DNA from: Stenotrophomonas sp.
GTDB taxonomy: Bacteria; Pseudomonadota; Gammaproteobacteria; Xanthomonadales; Xanthomonadaceae
Assembly: GCA_003510825.1 (NCBI GenBank)
Contig: DOKO01000273.1
Coordinates: 1-8,919, forward strand
Direction: 5' to 3'
Length of the DNA: 8,919 nt
Shown piece after piece: positions 1 through 7,300 of the stretch. Position numbers and translations under genes: made by a program. The stretch's first letter is position 1, and the number at the start of each line of letters is the position of its first letter. Below the pieces are notes generated by a model. The model was not told the origin of the DNA and ran no database searches. It saw nothing but the letters and a program-made list of their open reading frames with translations.

Positions 1-53
1 TGATCAGCGGTGCATGACACCGCAGGAACCTCCAAGCTTATACCAATCCTGAG

Positions 54-78
54 CGCCTGCGCATCAACTGTGCAGGCG
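54..78 (-). terminator. Hairpin after the TPR gene, possible terminator
   Basis: Two 10-base arms (54-63 and 69-78) pair around a 5-base loop with one imperfect position. The hairpin starts 18 bases after the TPR gene's stop codon in the direction of transcription. No T tract follows on the minus strand, so it may only stabilise the 3' end of the transcript. The imperfect position is a G-U wobble in plus-strand RNA but a C-A mismatch in minus-strand RNA, so it could equally serve a plus-strand transcript. Nothing else is visible in bases 1-96. Confidence 0.35.
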
Positions 79-96
79 TTCAGGCGTTATTCCTAC

Positions 97-1287
97 TTAC
101 TTCAGGTTGATGATTTTTTTGGCATCAGCCTGGTTCTTCACGCCCTTCGCCAGAGCTTCCTGGGCGGCCTTCTTGGCCTCGGGAATGCGACCTTCGGAAT
201 GCAGGACGCGTGCCAGGTTCAGGTAGGTCTCACCGTCCTTGGACAGCGGGGCAGCCTTCTGCCACGCCTCGATCGCCTGCGGCACCTGGTCGGAGTAGTA
301 GTAGGACTGGGCCAGCGCCAGGTAAACCTGGTAGTCCGGCTTCAGGATGCCCTTCTGCAACCCTTCGTTGATGACCGCGATGACGTCCTTTTCCTTGTTC
401 TCGGTGTTGGCGTAGATCGAGTACAGCTGCTTGTACTCGCGCTCTTCGGTGAGCTGGCCGCTGCTGCGCAGCTTGTCCATCACCGCGGCGGCCTTCGGCA
501 TCTGATCGGCCTGCATGTACATGTTGGCCAGGTTCAGCTGCGCTTTCTTGTCGTTCGGGTTCTTGGCCGCCAGGGCTTCAGCAGTCTTGACCGCTTCACC
601 GGTCTGGCCGGCTTCGGACAGGGCAGCCATCAGCAGCTGGTTCCAGTTGTCCTTCGGCTCGGTCGCGCCGGCGATGGCCTGCTGCAGCACCGGGATCGCT
701 TCCTGGTAGCGCTCCAGCTGGTACAGGGCCTGGCCCTTGGCGATCAGCTCTTCCGGCTTGTTCGACTTGCTCTCGGCGAAGTACTTGTCCAGCGTGGCCA
801 GGCCTTCGGCGGTCTGGTCTTCCTGCAGCTGCAGCTGGCCCAGCATCAGCATCGACTGGAAGTGGCCGTTGTTGTCCAGGCCGTTCAGCTGCAGCGCCTG
901 CTTCAGGTAACCGATGGCACCGGCGGTGTCGTCGCTCTGGTAGGCAGCCTGCGAAGCCAGCTGCGCGGCCAGCGACTTGTCGTAGTTGTTCGAAGCGCTG
1001 TTGCCCAGGATCTCGCCTGCAATCTGCAGGGTCTCCGGGAACTTCTGGTCGTTGTAGTTGTCAATCAGCTTCTGCAGCTGCTTGCCCATCTTCGAGGACG
1101 CCTTTTCCTTCGGCTCCTCACGAGTGGCATTCGGGTACAGGACTTCGGCCTTGGCCTGCTGCTTGCCACCGCGGTTGCCGCGCTCGGACGAACGCGAGGA
1201 CTGCGCGAAGGCATCGGTGACCACGGCGCCGGTCAGGGCGGTCGCGATGAGGACGGAAAGCACAGCTTTGTGGTTGCGGAAAATCAT
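97..1287 (-). CDS. Exported tetratricopeptide-repeat protein
   Basis: This 396-residue protein has a Sec-type signal peptide: basic start MIFRNHK, hydrophobic stretch at about 8-24, and a likely cleavage after AFA near residue 28. A basic, Gly/Gln/Lys-rich linker (about 32-65) leads into helical repeats from about 70 to the C-terminus. TPR-like units are clearest around 103-135, 143-175, 178-207, 213-243, 247-276, 318-347 and 351-383, with the usual small and aromatic positions (for example YQEAIPVLQQAI and PQAIEAWQKA). TPR arrays are protein-binding scaffolds, so a periplasmic adaptor role is likely, but the partner cannot be named. The ATG start is supported by GAGGTGA at 1291-1297, three bases upstream. 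A 131-bp gap separates it from the upstream M48 gene, enough for its own promoter, but I found no convincing -10/-35 pair. I do not recognise a specific gene name. Confidence 0.85.
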   Translation of the reverse strand: MIFRNHKAVLSVLIATALTGAVVTDAFAQSSRSSERGNRGGKQQAKAEVLYPNATREEPKEKASSKMGKQLQKLIDNYNDQKFPETLQIAGEILGNSASNNYDKSLAAQLASQAAYQSDDTAGAIGYLKQALQLNGLDNNGHFQSMLMLGQLQLQEDQTAEGLATLDKYFAESKSNKPEELIAKGQALYQLERYQEAIPVLQQAIAGATEPKDNWNQLLMAALSEAGQTGEAVKTAEALAAKNPNDKKAQLNLANMYMQADQMPKAAAVMDKLRSSGQLTEEREYKQLYSIYANTENKEKDVIAVINEGLQKGILKPDYQVYLALAQSYYYSDQVPQAIEAWQKAAPLSKDGETYLNLARVLHSEGRIPEAKKAAQEALAKGVKNQADAKKIINLK

Positions 1288-1418
1288 CGTTCACCTCGAT
1301 CGAACCGCCGTCAGCGGCAAAGTCGGACTGTCAGAAAAATCTGAGCCGCCAAACGTATCAGAAACAGATGGCGTGAGAAATCGTTTTATGTGCTGCAATA
1401 CAGCATGAATCTGCGCAC

Positions 1419-2225
1419 TCAGCCACACTTTGGCCTGCGACCAGCGGCCTGGGCCTGCTGATAAGCGGGTGCAAGGGACGGTGCAGCGCGCTGCAGTTCG
1501 CGGATGCGGTGGGCCGGATCAGGGTGCGTGGACAGCCATTGCGGGCTGCGTCCGCCACTGGCGGCCATCATGTTCTGCCACAGGTCGACCGCCTGCGCCG
1601 GGTTGAAACCGGCATCAGCCATCAGGCGCTGGCCGATGTCGTCGGCCTCGGTTTCCTGCGTGCGTGACCCGGGCAGCAGGAAGGCGGTCTGCGCGGCCGA
1701 GCCGCCCAGCTGGTTGACGGTGCTGGCAGCGCCCTCGCCGCCATAGGCCCCCGCGATCATGCCGGCGATCGCCAGTCCGGTCTGCGCGCCCATCTGCCGG
1801 GTAATGCGCTCTTCCTGGTGGCGGGCAATGACGTGGCCGATCTCATGGCCGATGACGGCTGCCAGCTGGTCCTGGTTCTTGGCGACAGTGAAGATGCCGG
1901 TGTTCACGCCCACCTTGCCGCCGGGCAGGGCGAAGGCGTTGGGTTCCTTGTCGACGAACACGGCGGTTTCCCACCGTACGCCACGGTACTGTTGGGGCAG
2001 CTGTGCAACCAGCGCATCGACCACGCACTGCACGTACGCGTTCTGGCGCCCGTCGGTGCCGACCTTCTGCTTCTGCTTGGTTTCCGCAAAGGCCTGCGCG
2101 CCCATCTGGTCGAGCTGGGCCTGCGACACGCCACCGACCATCTGCCGGCGGCCGGTCGGTGAGGTGGTGGTCGCGCAGGCACCCACCAGCACGGTGATGA
2201 GCAGGGCGAGCAGCAGTGATTTCAT
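1419..2225 (-). CDS. M48-family metalloprotease, predicted lipoprotein (LoiP/YggG-like)
   Basis: A 268-residue zinc metalloprotease. It opens with a lipoprotein signal (MKSLLLALLITVLVGAC) with lipobox V-G-A-C and lipidated Cys17. The zinc site HEIGH is at residues 127-131, and the downstream SRTQETEAD segment at about 187-195 supplies the third ligand Glu, as in M48 peptidases. The later STHPDPAHRI segment is also typical of the family. Size, lipobox and layout resemble the small outer-membrane-associated M48 lipoproteins such as E. coli LoiP (YggG), which act on envelope proteins; substrate here is unknown. There is an in-frame ATG six codons upstream at 2243, but no Shine-Dalgarno precedes it, whereas GGGGGA at 2230-2235 precedes the chosen start and leaves a compact signal peptide. 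It lies 69 bp downstream of the CPBP protease gene and may share its transcript. Confidence 0.9.
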   Translation of the reverse strand: MKSLLLALLITVLVGACATTTSPTGRRQMVGGVSQAQLDQMGAQAFAETKQKQKVGTDGRQNAYVQCVVDALVAQLPQQYRGVRWETAVFVDKEPNAFALPGGKVGVNTGIFTVAKNQDQLAAVIGHEIGHVIARHQEERITRQMGAQTGLAIAGMIAGAYGGEGAASTVNQLGGSAAQTAFLLPGSRTQETEADDIGQRLMADAGFNPAQAVDLWQNMMAASGGRSPQWLSTHPDPAHRIRELQRAAPSLAPAYQQAQAAGRRPKCG

Positions 2226-2229
2226 GGAA

Positions 2230-2235
2230 TCCCCC
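2230..2235 (-). promoter_or_regulatory. Ribosome binding site deciding the M48 gene start
   Basis: GGGGGA on the minus strand lies four bases before the ATG at 2225. The alternative ATG at 2243 is preceded by a sequence with no purine-rich motif, so this site favours the shorter protein. Confidence 0.55.
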
Positions 2236-2294
2236 GTGTTCATGCAGGCAGTGTGGACTGGGCCCGCTTAATTTTTCGTCAAGCGGCCACGGCC

Positions 2295-3140
2295 TTACAT
2301 TGACCCGAAGAACACCAGCGCGGCCAAGGCCACGGCGTTGTTCAAGCCGTGCGCGATGATCGCCGCCCACAGCGTCCCGGTGCGCCGGTAGAGCCAGCAG
2401 AACGCGGCGCCCATGCCGCCGTAGACCAGCCACAGCTGGGCGATCTCGGCCGGGCCGTTGGCGCTGGTGCCGGGAATCTCATGGATCAGGGCGAAGGCCA
2501 GGCTGCTCAGCAGCACGCCCAGCCAGGGCCGGCCGGCCTGCCACAGCCGCCCGAACAGCACGCGGCGGAACAGCAGCTCTTCGTAGGCCGGCGCCAGCAC
2601 CACCGCAAACAGCACCAGGAACAGCGGGAAACGCTCGATGGCGTGCTGCATCAGTGCCAGGTTGGTCGGCACCGGTTCGACGCCGAACTGCTTGGCCAGG
2701 AAGGCGATGCCATTGCTGCCGATCACGATCAGCGTGGCCACCAGCAGGGTCCAGCCCCAGGTGGACGGGCGCCGCAGCGCCTGCATCGAGGCCTGCCGTT
2801 CGGCCGCATTGGCCGGCCGCCGCAGGAAGTACAGCAGCAGCGCCGCGCCACCGGTCGACACCAGGGCCATCAGCACCTGCGCCAGGGCACCGGGCGTGCC
2901 CAGCGCTTCGGTCACGCTGGACGGGTCGATGCCGGCGCCGTTGTTCTTCGCGCTCGCATAGCCGACCTGGATGCCGCGATACAGGCCCCACGCCAGGCCA
3001 GCGACCAGGCTGAGGATGAACAGCGTGGCGGCGCCGATGCCCAGATCGATGAAGAAGCCTGCCACGGGCGAACCGCGGCGCGGCGCAGCCGAGGCTGGCG
3101 GAACGGGCGGCGGGGCGGATACCGGGACGGAAGCGGACAT
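2295..3140 (-). CDS. CPBP-family intramembrane glutamic endopeptidase (Rce1/Abi-like)
   Basis: A 281-residue polytopic membrane protein. A Pro/Ala-rich cytoplasmic N-terminus (1-28) is followed by hydrophobic segments at about 29-52, 86-106, 128-148, 171-186, 204-220, 233-250 and 256-278. The three family motifs are present: EExxxR as E187-E188-LLF-R192, FxxxH as F216-ALI-H220, and H264-GLN-N268. These Glu and His residues form the catalytic site in Rce1-type enzymes. All key residues are intact, so the protein should be active. In bacteria members cleave membrane peptides, protect against self-made bacteriocins, or have unknown roles; nothing here tells which. AGGT in the leader just before the ATG serves as a modest ribosome binding site. 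It follows gyrB by 67 bp with a hairpin in between. The function is assigned at family level only. Confidence 0.88.
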   Translation of the reverse strand: MSASVPVSAPPPVPPASAAPRRGSPVAGFFIDLGIGAATLFILSLVAGLAWGLYRGIQVGYASAKNNGAGIDPSSVTEALGTPGALAQVLMALVSTGGAALLLYFLRRPANAAERQASMQALRRPSTWGWTLLVATLIVIGSNGIAFLAKQFGVEPVPTNLALMQHAIERFPLFLVLFAVVLAPAYEELLFRRVLFGRLWQAGRPWLGVLLSSLAFALIHEIPGTSANGPAEIAQLWLVYGGMGAAFCWLYRRTGTLWAAIIAHGLNNAVALAALVFFGSM

Positions 3141-3165
3141 CGATTACCTGCGGTCAGAGGGCGAA

Positions 3166-3193
3166 GGCCGGCGCGCATCCCCGCGCACCGGCC
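3166..3193 (-). terminator. GC-rich hairpin between gyrB and the CPBP gene
   Basis: Arms 3166-3176 and 3183-3193 form an 11-bp stem around a 6-base loop. In minus-strand RNA all positions pair if one G-U wobble is allowed; on the plus strand the same position is a C-A mismatch, so the structure favours the gyrB transcript. It begins 14 bases after the gyrB stop. No T tract follows, so it may reduce read-through into the protease gene or protect the gyrB 3' end rather than terminate fully. Confidence 0.5.
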
Positions 3194-3207
3194 ACGGTCG
3201 AAGCGTG

Positions 3208-5667
3208 TCAGATATCCAGGTTGGCGACCTTCAGCGCGTTGTCTTCAATGAAGTCACGACGCGGTTCGACGACATCGCCCATCAGGGTGCTGAAGATCTG
3301 GTCAGCCGCGACAGCATCCTCGATGCGCACCTGCAGCAGGCGACGGGTATCGGGATTGACGGTGGTATCCCACAGCTGTTCCGGGTTCATTTCACCCAGG
3401 CCCTTGAAGCGCTGGATCTGGCGGCCGCGCTTTGCTTCCTCCAGCAGCCAGCTCTGTGCCTTGGCGAAGCTGTCCACTTCGACCGACTTGGCTCCGCGGC
3501 CGATGGTGGCGCCTTCGCGCACCAGGCCGTGCAGCAGGCTGGCGGCCTGGTAGATGGCACGCAGTTCGCCACCTTCGAAGGCGGCCAGCGGCAGCACCTG
3601 CACGTGCTCCTCGCCCATGTGGCGGCGGGTCACCAGCACGGCGGCCGGACGCTCGTCGTTCGGCTCCTGCAGTTCCAGGCTGAAACGCGCACTGCCCAGG
3701 CTGCCCTGGTTGAGACGCTTGGCCAGTGCATCCAGGCCCTGGCCTTCACCGGCGTTGCGCAGGTTGGCCAGGTCCATCGGCACGAAGTCGACCAGCGCTT
3801 CGAGCAGGTTGCGGTCGTAGCGGTGCGCATTGCGTTCGATCGCGTCGCGCGCGCCGGCAAAGGTCAGCAGCAGCTTTTCGAGCGCGGCACCTTCGATGCC
3901 CGGCTCACCCGCAGCCGGCACCAGTACGGCGTTTTCCACCGCGTTGCTGGCAAGGTAGCTGTCCAGCGCCGGGTCGTCCTTCAGGTACAGCTCCTGCTTG
4001 CCCTGCTTGATCTTGTACAGCGGCGGCAGGCCGATGTAGACGTAACCGCGCTCGATCAGCTCCGGCATCTGACGGTAGAAGAACGTCAGCAGCAGGGTGC
4101 GGATGTGGGCGCCGTCGACGTCGGCGTCGGTCATGATGATGATCTTGTGGTAACGCAGCTTGTCCGGGTTGTACTCGTCGCGGCCGATGCCGGTGCCCAG
4201 CGCGGTGATCAGCGTACCGACCTGGTCCGAGGCCAGCATGCGGTCGAAGCGGGCACGTTCCACGTTGAGGATCTTGCCGCGCAGCGGCAGCACCGCCTGG
4301 TTCTTCCGGTTGCGGCCCTGCTTGGCCGAGCCACCTGCCGAGTCACCCTCGACGATGAACAGCTCGGACAGCGCCGGATCCTTTTCCTGGCAGTCGGCCA
4401 GCTTGCCCGGCAGGCCGGCGATATCCAGCGCGCCCTTGCGGCGGGTCAGGTCGCGGGCCTTGCGCGCCGCTTCACGGGCACGCGCCGCATCGACGATCTT
4501 GCCGGCGATGGCCTTGGCTTCGTTCGGGTTTTCCTGCAGGAACTCTTCCAGGCGCGCGCCGAAGGCGTTTTCCACCGCCGGGCGCACGTCGGAGCTGACC
4601 AGCTTTTCCTTGGTCTGGCTGGAGAAGCTCGGGTCCGGCACCTTCACCGACAGCACCGCGATCATGCCTTCGCGCATGTCGTCGCCGGTCAGGTTGATCT
4701 TGGCCTGCTTGGCGATGCCGTTCTGCTCGATGTAGTTGTTGAGCACGCGGGTCAGGGCGCCGCGGAAACCGGCCAGGTGGGTACCGCCATCCTTCTGCGG
4801 GATGTTGTTGGTGAAGCAGTACATCGTCTCCTGGTAGGAGTCGGTCCACTGCAGCGCCACGTCCACTACGATGTTGTTGTGTTCGCCGGTGACCGAGATG
4901 ACGTTCGGGTGCAGCGGGGTCTTCAGCTGGGCCAGATGCTCCACGAAGCTGCGGATGCCGCCTTCGTAGTGGAAGTCATCGCGACGGCCGTCGCCGCGCT
5001 CGTCGGCCAGCACGATCTTGACGCCGGAGTTCAGGAACGACAGTTCGCGCAGGCGACGGGCCAGGATGTCGTAGTGGAATTCCACGTTGTCGTGGAACGC
5101 CACGGTCGACGGCCAGAAGCGCACGGTGGTGCCGCGCTTGGTGGTGTCTTCCAGCTTGGCCAGTGCGGTGACCGCGGCGCCGTTGCTGAATTCCTGCTGG
5201 TAGTGGGAGCCGTTCTGGAACACGTCCACCAGCAGCTTCTGCGACAGCGCGTTGACCACGCTGACGCCCACGCCGTGCAGGCCGCCGGAAACCTTGTAGC
5301 TGTTGTCGTCGAACTTGCCGCCTGCGTGCAGGACGGTCATCACGACTTCGGCCGCCGAAACCTCGCGGCCCAGCTTGGCGCTCATCTGTTCGTGCTTGCC
5401 GGTCGGGATGCCGCGGCCGTTGTCGGACACCGAGACCGAACCGTCAGCGTGGATCGTCACCGCGACGTGGTCGGCGTGGCCGGCGAGGGCTTCGTCGATC
5501 GAGTTGTCGACGACCTCGAACACCATGTGGTGCAGACCGGTGCCGTCGTGGACGTCGCCGATGTACATGCCAGGACGCTTGCGGACAGCCTCGAGCCCTT
5601 CCAGGGCGGTGATGCTGTTGGCGTCGTAGTTGCCGTTGTTTGCCGGGGTGTTCTGTTCGTCGGTCAT
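3208..5667 (-). CDS. gyrB: DNA gyrase subunit B
   Basis: This 819-residue protein is the ATPase subunit of DNA gyrase, which with GyrA introduces negative supercoils. The GHKL ATPase domain shows DNSIDEALAGHAD (54-66, with Asn55 as the Mg ligand), DNGRGIPTG (82-90) and GGLHGVGVSVVNA (128-140). The transducer domain carries the QTK loop (351-353). The TOPRIM domain has EGDSAGG (440-446) and DADVDG (514-519). An insertion of about 170 residues typical of proteobacterial GyrB follows, then the C-terminal FKGLGEMNPEQLWDTT (754-769). Length is close to the 804 residues of E. coli GyrB. The start is ATG at 5667 (MTDEQN). The frame stays open to a TTG at 5736, but that lies at the predicted transcription start and encodes no recognised sequence. 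Position 463 is Arg where E. coli has Lys447. A promoter of its own lies just upstream, after recF. Confidence 0.98.
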   Translation of the reverse strand: MTDEQNTPANNGNYDANSITALEGLEAVRKRPGMYIGDVHDGTGLHHMVFEVVDNSIDEALAGHADHVAVTIHADGSVSVSDNGRGIPTGKHEQMSAKLGREVSAAEVVMTVLHAGGKFDDNSYKVSGGLHGVGVSVVNALSQKLLVDVFQNGSHYQQEFSNGAAVTALAKLEDTTKRGTTVRFWPSTVAFHDNVEFHYDILARRLRELSFLNSGVKIVLADERGDGRRDDFHYEGGIRSFVEHLAQLKTPLHPNVISVTGEHNNIVVDVALQWTDSYQETMYCFTNNIPQKDGGTHLAGFRGALTRVLNNYIEQNGIAKQAKINLTGDDMREGMIAVLSVKVPDPSFSSQTKEKLVSSDVRPAVENAFGARLEEFLQENPNEAKAIAGKIVDAARAREAARKARDLTRRKGALDIAGLPGKLADCQEKDPALSELFIVEGDSAGGSAKQGRNRKNQAVLPLRGKILNVERARFDRMLASDQVGTLITALGTGIGRDEYNPDKLRYHKIIIMTDADVDGAHIRTLLLTFFYRQMPELIERGYVYIGLPPLYKIKQGKQELYLKDDPALDSYLASNAVENAVLVPAAGEPGIEGAALEKLLLTFAGARDAIERNAHRYDRNLLEALVDFVPMDLANLRNAGEGQGLDALAKRLNQGSLGSARFSLELQEPNDERPAAVLVTRRHMGEEHVQVLPLAAFEGGELRAIYQAASLLHGLVREGATIGRGAKSVEVDSFAKAQSWLLEEAKRGRQIQRFKGLGEMNPEQLWDTTVNPDTRRLLQVRIEDAVAADQIFSTLMGDVVEPRRDFIEDNALKVANLDI

Positions 5668-5741
5668 TGCGCTTGCCGTAGGCTCCGCAGGTCGGTCACC
5701 GCACAGGTGCGATGCGCCGGGTAAGAAGGGGTGCAACCTGA

Positions 5742-5750
5742 ATTATACCA
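5742..5750 (-). promoter_or_regulatory. Extended -10 promoter for gyrB
   Basis: The minus strand reads TGGTATAAT: a perfect TATAAT (5742-5747) with the TG of an extended -10 one base upstream. No good -35 hexamer is seen at 16-19 bp, as is common for extended -10 promoters. Transcription would start near 5735, giving a leader of about 68 bases before the gyrB ATG. The site lies about 30 bases past the recF stop codon. A gyrB promoter that relies on a -10 box with a GC-rich upstream region would fit supercoiling-sensitive control, but this is inference. Confidence 0.7.
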
Positions 5751-5779
5751 GCCGGGCCCCGCAGGCCCTGATGTAGCCA

Positions 5780-6874
5780 CTATGGCACAGCCACGATCTG
5801 CGCATGTTCCACGTGGAACCGGGTGATGTCGGTGAGATCCACCAGGGCCGCCGGAGTCTCGGTGGCCGTTACGAAGATCTGCGCCGGACCGGCCAGCAGA
5901 CGCTCGAGGACACGGGCCTGATGGGTGCGGTCCAACTCCGATGCCAGATCATCCAGCGCAATGACCGGCCATTGCCCGCGCTGTTCGGCGTAGTCCTCGG
6001 CCTGGGCCAGCAGGCAGGCGAGGGCAGTCAGCTTGGCCTGGCCACGTGAGAGTGCATCCCGGCCGGGAATGCTGTGGAAATCCACGCTCCAGTCGGCCCG
6101 GTGCGGACCCACCGAGGTGTAACCGGCCTGGCGGTCGCGATCGCGGGCCAGCAGGAGCGCATCGGCCAGCGGCAATTCGTGCCGGCGCCAGCCCGGGCTG
6201 AGATCCAGGCCCTGGATGCCCAGCTGCGGTGCCAGCGCGGTTGCCAGGGCAATCGCCCGTTCCTGCAGCCTCTCAAGGTAGTGCTGGCGGCGGCTGGTCA
6301 GCGGTTCGCCGGCTTCAGCCAGTTCGTGGTCCCAGGTATCCAGCATCCGCGACGGCCCGCCCTGCTTCAGCAGCGCATTGCGCTGCTTGAGCGCACGCGA
6401 GTACCGGCGCCACAGGGAAAGGAAGTCTGGTTCCACGTGGAACAGACCCCAATCGAGGAAACGGCGGCGCGGTTCGCCACCACCGCTGACCAAGGCGTGG
6501 CTGCCCGGTTCAAACGTCACAACTGCCAACGCAGCGCAGAGATTGCCGAGCTGGGCAACGTCTTCGCCGTCCAGACGCCCCTTCCAGTCCTGGCCACTAT
6601 GGCGAAGACCGGCCTTGCGACGGTGCGGCGGGTGATCGGCGCGCTGTTCGTCCCATTCCACGAAGATTTCCAGCGCTTCCTGGCCCTGGCGCACCAGGCC
6701 ATCGCGCACCCGGCCACGGAAGCTGCGGCCATAGGCCATCAGGTGCAGGGCCTCAAGCACGCTGGTCTTGCCCGCGCCGTTGTCGCCGGTCAGCAGGTTC
6801 AAGCCCGGCTGGGGTGACAGTTCCACGGCACTGAAGCGGCGCAGTTGGTTCAAGGCGAGGCGGCGGATCAGCAT
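5780..6874 (-). CDS. recF: DNA replication and repair protein RecF
   Basis: A 364-residue SMC/ABC-type ATPase that acts with RecO and RecR to load RecA at single-strand gaps. Walker A is GDNGAGKT (30-37), the ABC signature is LSRGQAK (275-281), and Walker B with the D-loop is VIALDDLASELD (304-315). The YGRSFRG segment (48-54) and DWGLFHVEP (141-149) are typical of the family, and the length is normal. The ATG start gives the standard N-terminus MLIRRLALNQLRRF; no strong Shine-Dalgarno precedes it. recF is separated from dnaN by 879 bp and a terminator, so it is probably transcribed from its own promoter in that gap rather than as part of a dnaN-recF operon. Two parS-like palindromes lie within the coding sequence and encode FHVE at residues 145-148 and 353-356. 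Confidence 0.97.
   Translation of the reverse strand: MLIRRLALNQLRRFSAVELSPQPGLNLLTGDNGAGKTSVLEALHLMAYGRSFRGRVRDGLVRQGQEALEIFVEWDEQRADHPPHRRKAGLRHSGQDWKGRLDGEDVAQLGNLCAALAVVTFEPGSHALVSGGGEPRRRFLDWGLFHVEPDFLSLWRRYSRALKQRNALLKQGGPSRMLDTWDHELAEAGEPLTSRRQHYLERLQERAIALATALAPQLGIQGLDLSPGWRRHELPLADALLLARDRDRQAGYTSVGPHRADWSVDFHSIPGRDALSRGQAKLTALACLLAQAEDYAEQRGQWPVIALDDLASELDRTHQARVLERLLAGPAQIFVTATETPAALVDLTDITRFHVEHAQIVAVP
5805..5820. promoter_or_regulatory. parS-like ParB site inside the 3' end of recF
   Basis: TGTTCCACGTGGAACC has a perfect 14-bp palindrome (5806-5819) that matches the widely conserved parS consensus family TGTTNCACGTGNAACA in all but the last base. It overlaps recF codons 353-356 (FHVE). 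ParB binding here would nucleate the partition complex near the origin. Confidence 0.8.
6429..6444. promoter_or_regulatory. parS-like ParB site inside the middle of recF
   Basis: GGTTCCACGTGGAACA contains a perfect 14-bp palindrome (6430-6443) and differs from the 16-bp consensus only at its first base. It overlaps recF codons 145-148 (FHVE), a segment that is conserved in RecF proteins. Confidence 0.8.
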
Positions 6875-7002
6875 GGGACGCGGGAGACCATCCGCTCGGG
6901 GCGGTAGCAGGGCAGGGAATCCATCAGCTTACTGCATCGGTCAAGACCGCCGGTGCGGGCATGGCTTTTCTGGTGGAGTTCACCGATCTCGCCAGCCCAG
7001 GC

Positions 7003-7018
7003 GGTTCCACGTGGAAAT
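7003..7018. promoter_or_regulatory. parS-like ParB site upstream of recF
   Basis: The core TTCCACGTGGAA (7005-7016) is a perfect 12-bp palindrome. The flanks deviate: the left side has G as expected but the right side continues AT instead of C(A/C), so it is a weaker match than the two sites in recF. It lies about 130 bases before the recF start. Confidence 0.65.
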
Positions 7019-7060
7019 CGGTGCGACGAATCCATGCGACAGGGACGCTGGCAAGGCCTG

Positions 7061-7074
7061 GATTTCTTGAAATC
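7061..7074. repeat. Short perfect palindrome GATTTCTTGAAATC
   Basis: Six-base arms surround a TT centre. The right part, CTTGAAATCTGC (7066-7077), recurs exactly at 7184-7195 in the left arm of the large inverted repeat, which suggests a common binding motif. Confidence 0.5.
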
Positions 7075-7177
7075 TGCAGCAACCGGCAGGGTGCTCGCCC
7101 TCAGAATCCAGCGAATTTCACCCCAGCGAGGAACCGTATCCGTGCGTCGCAGCCTGGGCAGCAGCGGAGGTCGCCGC

Positions 7178-7236
7178 GAATTGCTTGAAATCTGCGGGGC
7201 AGGGCTGCGAAGCGTTCCACAGATTTCAAAGAATTC
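7178..7236. repeat. Inverted repeat with 17-bp arms in the dnaN-recF gap
   Basis: The left arm GAATTGCTTGAAATCTG (7178-7194) and right arm CAGATTTCAAAGAATTC (7220-7236) are complementary at 16 of 17 positions, separated by 25 bases. Without a T tract on either strand it is unlikely to be a terminator. It could be a paired protein-binding site or a cruciform next to the DnaA boxes. Confidence 0.75.
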
Positions 7237-7253
7237 AGGGCAGTCGTTCCACG

Positions 7254-7262
7254 CTGTCCACA
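7254..7262 (+). promoter_or_regulatory. Degenerate DnaA box
   Basis: CTGTCCACA differs at two positions from TTATCCACA. It is listed because it sits 16 bases from the first consensus box; alone it would not be called. Confidence 0.3.
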
Positions 7263-7277
7263 GCGGGTCTGTATGAC

Positions 7278-7286
7278 TTATACACA
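7278..7286 (+). promoter_or_regulatory. DnaA box
   Basis: TTATACACA matches the consensus TTATNCACA at every position. It lies 15 bases from a second perfect box on the opposite strand. Confidence 0.75.
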
Positions 7287-7300
7287 ACGTATGGGCAATC

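Noticed and set aside
10..1344. Open frame on the plus strand opposite the TPR gene
   Set aside because: Low-complexity LQ/VG/R-rich translation without motifs; the minus strand has a signal peptide, ribosome binding site and TPR units.
1389..1406. Small hairpin TGCTG/CAGCA after the M48 gene as a terminator
   Set aside because: A 5-bp stem without a T tract is too weak to call.
2264..2286. CCGCTT/AAGCGG hairpin and TTGACG (2277-2282) before the M48 gene
   Set aside because: The stem is only 6 bp with an 11-base loop and no T tract downstream, and no -10 fits the TTGACG at proper spacing.
2971..5724. Very long open frame on the plus strand opposite gyrB
   Set aside because: Its translation is rich in Leu, Gln, Val, His and Arg with no domain, as expected for the antisense of a GC-rich gene; gyrB is unmistakable on the other strand.
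5668..5736. N-terminal extension of gyrB from a TTG at 5736
   Set aside because: The TTG lies at the predicted transcription start of the extended -10 promoter and the extra residues do not resemble GyrB; ATG at 5667 gives the expected N-terminus.
6939..6944. TTGACC on the minus strand as a recF -35 element
   Set aside because: The base positions 16-18 bp downstream give GATTCC or similar, a poor -10, so the promoter cannot be called.
6868..7287. Minus-strand open frame of 139 codons overlapping the recF start
   Set aside because: It crosses the inverted repeat and a parS-like site and has no recognisable domain; it is a chance open frame.
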